Program-made: the position numbers and the translations under genes
In this document: positions 56,905 through 64,000 of the stretch, piece after piece
How the letters are laid out: each line of letters begins with the position of its first letter
How positions within the stretch are numbered: the stretch's first letter is position 1
The notes under the pieces: model-generated
Database searches by the model: none
Told to the model about the DNA's origin: nothing
The model's input: the letters and a program-made list of their open reading frames with translations, nothing else
DNA from: Symsagittifera roscoffensis
Taxonomy: Eukaryota; Xenacoelomorpha; Acoela; Convolutidae
Direction: 5' to 3'
NCBI RefSeq assembly: GCF_963678635.1
Contig: NC_087068.1
Location: forward strand, 53,964,213 to 54,028,212
Length of the DNA: 64,000 nt

Positions 56905-58058
56905 ATATTCCTAAAAGCCGTTTGTTGGTCCTCCCTCCACACAAACATGCTTTTATTACTTGCTTTCAAGGAAGGGCGTAATTGGTCCGAATGGACCTGA
57001 AGGTTTGGCAGAAAACGTTGTGAATGGTTGAGTATGCCCATGAAAGAACGAAGTTGCTTGAGCGACTTAGGAGGCTCCAGAGCCAACACTGCATCAATTT
57101 TGGAACGTTTTGGCCTATAGCCCTCTGAGTCAATGTCGTAACCCAACCAAGATAGTTGATTCATCGAAAAATTGCATTTCGACAATTTCAGAGCGAAACC
57201 TTCTTCATCCAGACGAGTGATCACTTTTTTTACATGAAGATCGTGATCCATAACTGATCCTTTCGAAACTATCAGAATATGGTCCAAGAAACAGAAAACT
57301 CCCGATAAACCCTGGAGGGTATTGTCCATTGCATTTTGGAATTCTTTTGGCATGTCCGTTAATCCATAAAACCCAGTTTTAAACCGAAACGTGCCAGTCT
57401 GCTCTCCACAGACGATATTAAAGTTGCAATGACGAATAACTTCATCGCTGAGCGGGATCTGACTGAATGCATATTTCAAGTCTAGGGACGTAACCCAAAC
57501 ATCACCTATTTTGTCCGACGTGATTATCTGGGCTGCCAAGTCCAACAGTTCCAACAAATTCGGCATCTGATATTGGTTCTTATGAATCTGATCGTTCATA
57601 GGCTTTGCATCCATAGCCAATTTCACGGAACCATCCTTCGTAGCCGTAATTACGATGGGAGAGATAAAATGTTCGCTTGTACATTTGTTAAGTTTGACCA
57701 CGTGGCCTTCTTGAATTAACTTCTGAATTTCAACACCAACTTTATCTTGGATATCCACTGGAACCCGCCTTCCTTTCTCCTGAATCGGCACAAGCGGTGA
57801 CTTGAATGTAGAGAAGGCTTGGTGATTTTTGGCTCTACCTACTCGGGAAAATACACGATGAAACATCTGATGGAAATTTAATTTCCAAGACTCTGACGTC
57901 TCATTCAGGTTTGATAGGGATACTTCACCCACCAAAGACCTTTCTGGTCCAACTTGCGTTGTTCTCACCCCCAACTGGGACTGCAGGTCTAAACCTAATA
58001 AGCATCGTGTACGATTTTCCGAAATGAGAAATTTTGCAGACTTGACATGCCAACCCAA
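56895..58058 (-). pseudogene. pol: Element C: protease end and reverse transcriptase
   Basis: It opens with the protease closing motif CLLGLDLQSQLG, then RT: VPVDIQDKVGVEIQKLIQEG, FISPIVITATKDG, motif A VTSLDLKYAFSQIPL with the first catalytic Asp, GFYGLTDMPKEFQ, and the YxDD box as FLDH (codon 57281-57279 is CAT, His). Thumb motifs LSWLGYDI and LRSFMGILN follow. One of the two metal-binding Asp of the YxDD box is lost, so polymerase activity is not expected. RT is otherwise full-length and the longest clean frame of the element. Confidence 0.88.
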
Positions 58059-58262
58059 TCATGACACATCCACTATCAGTGTACCCATCAGTTCAATTCT
58101 TTTCCTATTGTAGTCCACATATACTGTGTCGATTGGACGTTCCTGTTCGCTAAAAACTTTGGCTGACGGAACTGTTTTCATGATATAGTCTGCTGTCCTC
58201 TTATTCACGAAATAAGCAGGACTTCCAGTATCCACCGTTGCTTTGAAGAACTCTTCCAACAA
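58059..58262 (-). pseudogene. pol: Element C: retropepsin-like protease
   Basis: The frame has FKATVDTGSPAYFVNKRTA with the active-site DTG intact, and RIELMGTLIVDVS at its end. A TGA at 58061-58059 is the only break before the protease end in the same frame as RT. Upstream the frame meets the zinc-knuckle frame with a one-base shift near 58290. The protease would cleave Gag-Pol. Confidence 0.75.
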
Positions 58263-58269
58263 CGAAGTG

Positions 58270-58600
58270 TTATCTGAATAGAACGTAACTTGCCCGTAGC
58301 AGCATTAACCACACTTCCAATTTCTTCACTGACGCAATGGGACGACTCGGTTCTTCTGCCGAAACCGACAAAACTGCAAACTCTGACTCACTATCGGACG
58401 TGATGAAATTACAATTTTCTTCCACGGTCTCATCTGACTCAGCTTCTACATTCGCTACGTTCTTGGAATTACAGCATTTGGCGAAATGTCCCTTCTTACT
58501 ACAATTCCGACAAGTCACATTTCTAGCTGGACAACTTTTCTTATGATTTGCTGAAAACCTGTTGCCGCAAAAATAACATAGTTTCGCTTTCTCGTTGGCC
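58270..58600 (-). pseudogene. gag: Element C: gag nucleocapsid with two zinc knuckles
   Basis: CYFCGNRFSANHKKSC is followed by the canonical CCHC knuckle CRNCSKKGHFAKCC (C-x2-C-x4-H-x4-C). An acidic linker (ESDETVEENC, SDSESEF) leads to the protease. It lies in the same frame as capsid, but the intervening 58735-58590 segment is sensible only one base over, indicating two compensating indels. Confidence 0.75.
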
Positions 58601-58632
58601 CCTTCGACTTATTATTCTGAGCCCGATTGATT

Positions 58633-59466
58633 CTATCTGACAATTTCTTCCCTTGGACAGAAAATGTAGGTTCCTGTTTTATGCGAGTGTTCTGACCCGA
58701 ATTGGATCCTGACTGGGAAAAACTTTTGCAGATCAGTGGCGGTTTGTGCCCCTTTTTCCTGCAGCAAAGCTGATTTCAGCGTCTCTTCCGGAGTGGTGCC
58801 TGGGCGAATACACAATTCTCTCTGAATGTCCTTATATCTCATCTTGGCAATGAAGATATCTCTTACAACTTCCTTTTCCTGATCAATCGACCACCCACAC
58901 AGGGCGGCTTGTCCCGTCAGTCGCAAATAAAAAGATTCCAAACCTTCTCGATCTGTATGTACGGCGTTATACATTTGCAATCGTTCGATAATGTAATTTT
59001 TCTCCTTTCTGAAAAGGAGTACACAGAATTCGTGAAATTTTTTTAATGATATTGCACAAAGATCCGCATGTGGATAACTTTGGAGAAACCTTTTCCTCCC
59101 TTCTGAGCCAAGCAAAAAAAATAAACGAGATTTAATTCGTTGCTCTACTTCATAGTAGAACACACCTGGTGCTACTCTGGGACCGTTCGCCCGGCGTTCT
59201 TCATTCATTTCCGCCACTCTACGAACGGCTGCATCGTTTCGTGCAATACGATTTGCAATTGCTGCCGCATCCTCATCCACCCCCACAGCTTCTGGTTTCA
59301 ATAACTCACCTGGATCACACCTTTCTCTCAAGGTGATTGCTAAGTTGAATTGGCCTATCCAAGAATCCCAGCTGCTGGGTGGATCCGCTGTTGGTTTGTG
59401 CCAGAATACGTGAACACCTAACAGGTCAGTCCGATCCTCGGAGAGCGAAACTGCTGGCAGCGCCAT
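58633..59466 (-). pseudogene. gag: Element C: gag capsid
   Basis: 277 codons from ATG 59466, whose A is the last base of the LTR and whose TG starts the PBS. The capsid region has the family pattern WDSWIGQFNLAI near the start, RKRFLQSYPHADLC, FHEFCVLLFRKEKNYIIERL and EGLESFYLRLTGQAALCGW, aligning with gag of B and E (FLELCVAIFKKERNDTYEIY). The final 35 codons up to TAG 58633 are out of register (see nucleocapsid). Gag assembles the particle. An upstream in-frame start inside the LTR is possible, but ATG 59466 is the first ATG that gives only gag-like sequence. Confidence 0.75.
59447..59465 (-). other. Primer-binding site of element C
   Basis: The minus strand reads TGGCGCTGCCAGCAGTTTC immediately after the LTR with no spacer. 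A tRNA ending GCGCCA is implied. TGGCGC starts are known from elements primed by serine tRNAs, but the match beyond the first bases cannot be tested here. Confidence 0.7.
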
Positions 59467-59759
59467 GTGGTTTCTTGAGGAATAAAAGATTAATACAAGA
59501 CTCAATTCATCTTGTTTATATAATAGATAAGTTTGTAAATAATGTATATAATGTCATGACAAAATTATAGAGTTCAACTTAAATCTTTCATAAATTGAGA
59601 CAGAGTGAGCGAGCGAACTTGATTATGAATAGAGTATGGATTGACAGGTCGGTAGCGACCTTGATAGCCAATAGGCAAGAATAACACGATTAATAACTAG
59701 CATTGAAAGTAATACTATAATGACGTCATAACGATACAGTTAGACAGCACCACACCACA
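59466..59759 (-). repeat. 5' LTR of element C (294 bp)
   Basis: TGTGGTTTCTTGAGGAATAA...CAGCACCACACCACA on the plus strand, matching 52723-53014. It carries the same TGACGTCA near 59721. Confidence 0.95.
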
Positions 59760-60080
59760 ATAGTAAAAAAATGTCGAAACATGTGTCGAACAGTGTCGAT
59801 AGAGACAAACAAAGTTGAGTTATGAGTCAAAAAGTGTCGAATCATGAGTGGAGAATCATGAGTTGTCGAACAGAGTCGAATCATTAGTCGCAAGGGGTCA
59901 ATCATGATTCACATAGTGTCGACTCATAAAACTTTTAATAAAACAATTAGTTATAGAGAAAATAAGCGAAAAAAGTGAATAACGCCCGGTAAAGTTGAAC
60001 AAAGTCGAAAGCGAACAGGACTCGACTCAAAAAATTGGAAACGGACATCATTCAAACGTTTCGGTCGAATCATGAGTTGA
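59760..60080. repeat. Degenerate GTCGAATCATGAGT array in element D copy 1
   Basis: Units such as GTGTCGAATCATGAGT, GTTGTCGAACAGAGTCGAAT and GTCAATCATGATTCACATAG recur with variable spacing. The matching segment in copy 2 is 62360-62660. Confidence 0.65.
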
Positions 60081-60122
60081 TTACCTCAGCTCGGTTCAAA
60101 GACTATTGAATATTGAATCAAA

Positions 60123-60480
60123 TCATTCACACAAAGCGATCAAATAGCATTTAAATTTACTCAACTGAGGATGACAATAACATGTCTCTGATTTATGCTT
60201 CATAAATACTTCTTCATGAGCCATTGACGTAGAAGAACCCTCGTTCACAATGCATCCACAAGATCCATTCACAAAATATCCCTCTTTGCTCGTTATGAAC
60301 AAAGTCCTACTCGCTATCTCTTCTGGAGTTATCCCCCCTCCCAAGTAAGAACCTCGGCAGCGCGCGCTTTCCGAATCCCTTAAAGAACTTCTGCTGCTAA
60401 ACGCTTATTGTTGCTGTCTAGGCCCGATACTTAAACTACTCCTGTATTCACACAATTGACTGATTGGACGTCATTCTTGC
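60123..60480 (-). CDS. ORF conserved in both LTR copies of element D, unknown product
   Basis: On the minus strand, codons for RSSLRDSESARCRGSYLG, then GITPEEIASRTLFITSKEGY and FVNGSCG, and near the end MAHEEVFMKHKSETCYCHPQ and LSKFKCYLIA, match the second copy with few amino-acid changes. The longest open piece here is 60344-60123; upstream the frame is interrupted once by a stop. There is no recognised domain. It could be a leader, an accessory protein or the start of gag, but gag motifs are absent. Confidence 0.4.
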
Positions 60481-60839
60481 CCCTCTTCGGCCGCTAGAGT
60501 TCGAACAAACATGTCAACTACAGCTTTGCTCCAGCTGTAAAACGAAATTTAGTTTTATGCAAGAAAATGTTAAATGTTGACGATAACTCCTTTCGATTGT
60601 GTCGAGTGAGGCGCACAAAAACTTGTCAATCGGGCCGATGGACAATTAATTATGTCAAATTGCAGTCATAAACTAACAAAGGTTGGTGAAACGATACGGT
60701 TTCATTAACGTACGATCCAGACACTATATAAGAAACTCTCTTGAATATAAAAAAAAACTGAAATTATTGACACCCAAATAGGTAGCCCCTCTCATTTCCC
60801 TACTTAAATTTAGTATAATAATTAGCGACGCTTAAACAA

Positions 60840-61480
60840 TTTGTGTTTTAGCCTTATGGCCATCACTCTCGCTGGGTTAACAAGTTGTGCAAGTTTTGAG
60901 AAACCAGTTTCCACCCTCCATTGGTTTCTTCGGTGTTTCCCCAACCCTTGGGTTTTCTTTGGTAATGGATTCAATCATCACCCCTACCAATTTATCCACT
61001 AGTTTTTGTCACCTGGGACTCTTTTGGGTTCCCGAACTATCACTTTGCGTCTCCGGTTCGCTCTCCTCCTGTATACTATTCGAGAGACTACTAATGGTGG
61101 TCTGGTCGTGTTTTCTTTCGCCCGTTTTGCTCTTGTCTTCCGTTCTCTATGCTCCCGTTTATCATGCGTCATCATCCCGCTCGATCCTCGACCCGTTGCA
61201 ACTCCTTCCTCTCGCGCCGAAATTTTGACTGATAGACGCAATGGGATGGTATCCAATGGCCGCTTATCTTCGCTATCCGAGTCTTCCGGTGGTTCGATGA
61301 TTGCCCTTATTTTCTGTGATTGGATTGTTATTGAGCGCTTCGACTTAGGCCTTCGTCGTATCCCCACCTTTCGCTCGCGAACATCTCAGCAATTATCGCC
61401 GTTTTCGGTTTTTTTTTCTGAATACTTGATTTTGGCTTCATCGCCACGGCACTTTTCCTAAGCACAGACACATTTTTCAG
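60840..61480 (-). pseudogene. Element D: charged tail of pol, copy 1
   Basis: Minus-strand blocks RRRPKSKRSITIQS, EDSDSEDKRPLDTIPLRLS and AREEGVATGRGSSG, then HDKREHRERKTRAKRAKENT, match the tail in B (LKSRRPKT, DSESEDYQPLDSIP, REEALAVGQGTRG, RAKVRNTKAKRLKD). The tail ends near 60900 with VDK...VMIES-like sequence in a broken frame. Confidence 0.65.
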
Positions 61481-61594
61481 TTTGGTGGTATGCTCCGACT
61501 CCGATAAAATGTTCGATTATGATGATCTATAACAATTTAGCGCTTTGCTAGTAGTCCGTTCGTAGATATCATCGCTACCCTCATCCTTTTGGTG

Positions 61595-62091
61595 TTATAG
61601 TTCGTCCAGATTGTAGTTCTTCCAGTTGTAGTTCGTCGAGATATTGTAGTTCGTCCAGGTGTTTTGGTTCGTCTCCCCTTGGTTGGTGTCAATCTGCTGA
61701 TCACTATTGAACTTGACCAGCGTTTTCCTCATTGCTGAGGTGTATGTCAAGTCTGAGCGTTCCCCCAATTCGAGTGTTGCGGGTAGGTGACCGCATTGAG
61801 CTCTGGATCGTTTTCGTCTAAATAAGAACGTTTTTGTTTTGATACGTTTTTCCAATCCAAGTTTCTTAAGTTTGGTTTTTGGTGAGGTTACGTAAGACGG
61901 TGTTCGCGTCCCGGCCGTGGTGTACTTCAAACGAGATTAGCTTAGTTGTCGCATTTGTCGAGAATTGATCGTAACGCGCCTCACGCCTTGTCGACCATTA
62001 ATTCTAATGATTTGTGCTCCTTTTTGGCCGCATTGGTGAGCACAAAATTTTTGATACTATCAATTGTTCTTTCTACCGACCCCGTGCCCCG
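61595..62091 (-). pseudogene. pol: Element D: integrase fragment
   Basis: At 62091-61981 the minus strand encodes RGTGSVERTIDSIKNFVLTN and KKEHKSLELMVDKA, which is the integrase motif around the catalytic Glu and matches B (GTCSVERAIGSLK, KEHKSIECMVDKA). The frame then degenerates; 61930-61595 corresponds to the start of the tail. The first two catalytic Asp regions are absent because of the junction at about 62092. Confidence 0.7.
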
Positions 62092-62340
62092 GTGACACCC
62101 AAATAGGTAGCCCCTCTCATTTCCCCACTTAAATTTAGTATAATAATTAGCGGTTTGAGATTTAGACTTTGGTTTCTTAGCCTTTGCAATTTTTTTCCAT
62201 TGGGTTCTTAGGTGTTTCCCCAAGCCTTGGGTTTTCTTTGGTAAAGTAAATTTTTGCCATATATATATTTCCAAGTTTAAAACTATTGCGGATATCAGTT
62301 CCAAATCTGAAAAAATAATAGTATACATTGATATAGTCAT
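62092..62340 (-). repeat. Element D: misplaced PPT/LTR-edge segment
   Basis: The plus strand reads TGACACCCAAATAGGTAGCC CCTCTCATTTCC at 62093-62124, identical in pattern to the LTR edge at 60769 and 63409. It is followed by ATTGGGTTCTTAGGTGTTTC and CTTGGGTTTTCTTTGGTAA as near 60930 and 63570. Only the first eight or so LTR bases are present before integrase sequence begins. Confidence 0.7.
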
Positions 62341-63416
62341 ACATTGATATAGCCATCGATATAGTCAAACAAAGTTGAGTTATCACTCAAAAAGTGTCGA
62401 ATCATCGAATCATGAGTTGTCGAACAGAGTCGAGTCTTGGGTCAAATAAAGTCGAATCAATAGTCAAAGGGGTCAATCATGAATCACTTAGTGTCGAATC
62501 ATGAGCTTTTTAATAAAACAATTGGTTATAGAGAAACAAGCGAACAAAAGCGAATAACGCCCGATAAAGTTGAACAAAGTCGAGTGCGAACAGGACTCGA
62601 TTCAAAAAGTCGAAAACGGACATCATTCAAACGTTTCGGTCGAATCATGAGTTGATTACCTCAGCTCGGGTCAATAGACTATTGAATATTAAATCAACTC
62701 ATTCACACTAAGCGATCAAATAGCATTTAAATTTACTCAACTGAGGATGACAATAACATGTCTCTGATTTATGCTTCATAAATACTTCTTCATGAGCCAT
62801 TGACGTAGAAGAACCCTCCTTCACAATGCTTCCACAAGATCCATTCACGAAATATCCTTCTTTGCTCATTATGAACAAGGTCCTACTCGCTGTGTCTTCT
62901 GGAGTTATCCCCTCTCCCAAATAAGAACCTCGGCAGCGCTCGCTTTCCGAATCCCTTAAAGAACTTCTGCTGCAAATCGCTTGTTGTTGCTGTCTATACT
63001 CGATGTTTAAACTACTCCTGGATTCACACAATTGACTAAGCGGACTTCATTCTTGCCCCTCTTCGGCCGCTAGAGTTCGAACAAACATGTCAACTACAGC
63101 TTTGCTCCAGCTGTAAAACGAAATTTAGTATTATGCAAAAAAATGTTGACGATAACTCCTTTCGATTATGTCGAGCGAGGCGCACAAAAACTTGTCAACC
63201 GGGCCGATGGTCAATTAATTATGTCGAATTGCAGTCATAAACTAACAAATGTTGGTGAAACGATACGGTTTCTTTAACGTATAATCCAGACACTGAATTA
63301 GAGGTCAAAATACAGACAGACCTAGGTTGATTGACAGGCATGTACCTGTTAATACTTGATAGTGATATAAGAAACTCTCTCTTGAATATAAAAAAAACTG
63401 AAATTATTGACACCCA
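62340..63416 (-). repeat. Element D: long LTR-like repeat, copy 2
   Basis: It parallels copy 1 from AGTCAAACAAAGTTGAG (62363) to TGACACCC (63416). It includes the segment TTAATACTTGATAGTGA and the GACCTAGGTTGATTGACAGG motif shared with B LTRs but deleted in copy 1. It is followed on the plus strand by the pol tail, so it is the 3' LTR of another truncated copy. Confidence 0.75.
62708..63031 (-). CDS. ORF conserved in LTR copy 2 of element D, unknown product
   Basis: 107 codons: ESRSSLNIEYRQQQQAIC, SRSSLRDSESERCRGSYLG, EGITPEDTASRTLFIMSKEG, YFVNGSCGSIVKEGSSTSM, then AHEEVFMKHKSETCYCHPQL. It is intact here and nearly intact in copy 1. Cys residues are clustered (CYC). I recognise no family and see no signal peptide or membrane segment. 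Confidence 0.45.
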   Translation of the reverse strand: MCESRSSLNIEYRQQQQAICSRSSLRDSESERCRGSYLGEGITPEDTASRTLFIMSKEGYFVNGSCGSIVKEGSSTSMAHEEVFMKHKSETCYCHPQLSKFKCYLIA

Positions 63417-63479
63417 AATAGGTAGCCCCTCTCAGTTCCCTACTTAAATTTAGTATAATAATTAGCAACGCTTAAACAG

Positions 63480-63890
63480 TTTGAGTTTTAGCCTTATGGT
63501 CATCCCTCTCGCTGGGTTAACAAGTTTTGAAAGTTTTGAGAAATCAGTTTCCACCCTCCATTGGTTTCTTTGGTGTTTCCCCAACCCTTGGTTTTTCTTT
63601 GGTAATGGATTCAATCATCACCCCTGCCATTTTATCCACTGGTTTTTGTCGCCTGGTACTATTTTGGGTTCCCGAACTCCCACTTTGTGTCTCCAATTCG
63701 CCCTCCTCCTGTATACTATTCGAGAGACATTCTCTCGATACTAATGGTGGTCTAGTCGTGTTTTCTTTCGCCCGTTTTGCTCTTGTCTTCCGTTCTCTAT
63801 GCTCCCGTTTATCATGCGTCATCGCCCCGCTCGATCCTCGAACCGCTGCAACTCCTTCCTCTCGCGCCGAAATTATATATATGTTTGTTC
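63480..63890 (-). pseudogene. Element D: charged tail of pol, copy 2
   Basis: Minus-strand text HDKREHRERKTRAKRAKENT, RPPLVSRECLSNSIQEEGEL and RRQKPVDKMAGVMIESITKE matches B (PALVSRDCLSNSSLEEGTLE, RRRKPVDKTGGVMIESITKE) and copy 1. It is the end of a second pol tail running in from about 63890. Confidence 0.7.
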
Positions 63891-64000
63891 AAGTTTAAAA
63901 CTATTGCGGATATCAGTTCCAAGTCTGAAAAATTAGTGGTATAATTTTTTTTCGAATATTTGAAGTCTTGAAAATATTCAAAAAATTTTAGATCTTTCAA
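63891..64000 (-). other. Edge of element D; repeated segment
   Basis: TTTAAAACTATTGCGGATAT CAGTTCC near 63893 is shared with 62275-62310. It marks another internal duplication of this family. Nothing else is recognisable before the window ends. Confidence 0.5.

Larger units (their letters stand above)
52723..59759 (-). mobile_element. Complete Ty3/gypsy element C, 7.0 kb
   Basis: Read on the minus strand: 5' LTR (59759-59466), PBS (59465), gag, zinc knuckles, protease, RT, RNase H, integrase, long tail, PPT (53025-53015), 3' LTR (53014-52723). LTR ends are TGTGG...CCACA. The two LTRs differ at about eight positions plus one 2-bp indel, so the insertion is fairly young. Flanks ATGGT and ATAGT may be a 5-bp target duplication with one change. 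Despite its youth the copy has frameshifts, nonsense codons and lost catalytic residues in RT and integrase. Confidence 0.93.
59760..60776 (-). repeat. Element D: long LTR-like repeat, copy 1
   Basis: Together with 62340-63416 it forms a repeat pair of about 1 kb. On the minus strand it starts TTGGGTGTCAATAATTTCAG, like the LTRs of B, preceded by GAGGGGCTACCTATT (PPT). It ends in a degenerate array of GTCGAATCATGAGT-like units (59760-60080), cut by element C at 59759. Copy 1 lacks a 73-bp segment near 60722 that copy 2 and the B LTRs carry. Confidence 0.75.

Noticed and set aside
1-64000. tRNA or rRNA genes
   Set aside because: No A-box/B-box pair or conserved rRNA segment was seen by eye on either strand; a tRNAscan run would settle it.

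Overview
The window looks like nuclear DNA of an invertebrate animal with an AT-rich, repeat-rich genome. The evidence is a spliced animal bHLH transcription factor of the Fer3/FERD3L type, GT-AG introns, degenerate Ty3/gypsy elements, a Tc1/mariner-like transposase remnant, MITE-like repeats and two scaffold gaps of exactly 200 N. I cannot name the species. All calls come from reading the sequence; no database search was possible.

Layout. 1-3930: 3' part of a decayed Ty3/gypsy element (A, +), entering at the protease/RT boundary. 4122-5125: a short tandem repeat and a foldback repeat. 5394-7500: a broken flavocytochrome gene of the NADPH-oxidase/ferric-reductase superfamily. 9480-11660: a 2.2-kb array of a degenerate 22-bp repeat. 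13259-13414 and 26310-26612: two exons that join in phase 0 and may be the last exons of one host gene. Their proposed 12.9-kb intron would hold a Tc1/mariner-like fragment and two Ty3/gypsy elements of one family lying head to head (E, -; B, +). 26927-42529: three direct tandem copies of a unit of about 5.7 kb, the middle one truncated, each carrying the same dead, unidentified reading frame. 42530-50176: mostly non-coding, with hAT-like MITEs, a 537-bp foldback and two doubtful small exons. 50177-51549: the bHLH gene, the only clearly intact host gene. 52723-59759: a complete Ty3/gypsy element on the minus strand (C) with two LTRs of about 293 bp, PBS, PPT, gag and pol. 59760-64000: minus-strand pieces of another Ty3/gypsy family (D) with LTR-like repeats of about 1 kb, arranged as tandem 3' ends.

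How it fits together. Most of the window is transposon sediment around a few host loci. Elements A, B, D and E look related: they share pol with a long RNase H-integrase linker and a charged tail after integrase, and the LTRs of B, E and D share a PPT and 5' end. Element C is a more distant relative with its own LTR. All copies look dead, by different lesions in RT or integrase plus scattered frameshifts and nonsense codons. Some single-base frameshifts could be assembly errors, because they also occur in the flavocytochrome gene and in the young-looking element C, whose LTRs differ by roughly eight substitutions. No rRNA, tRNA, CRISPR or bacterial-type feature was seen.
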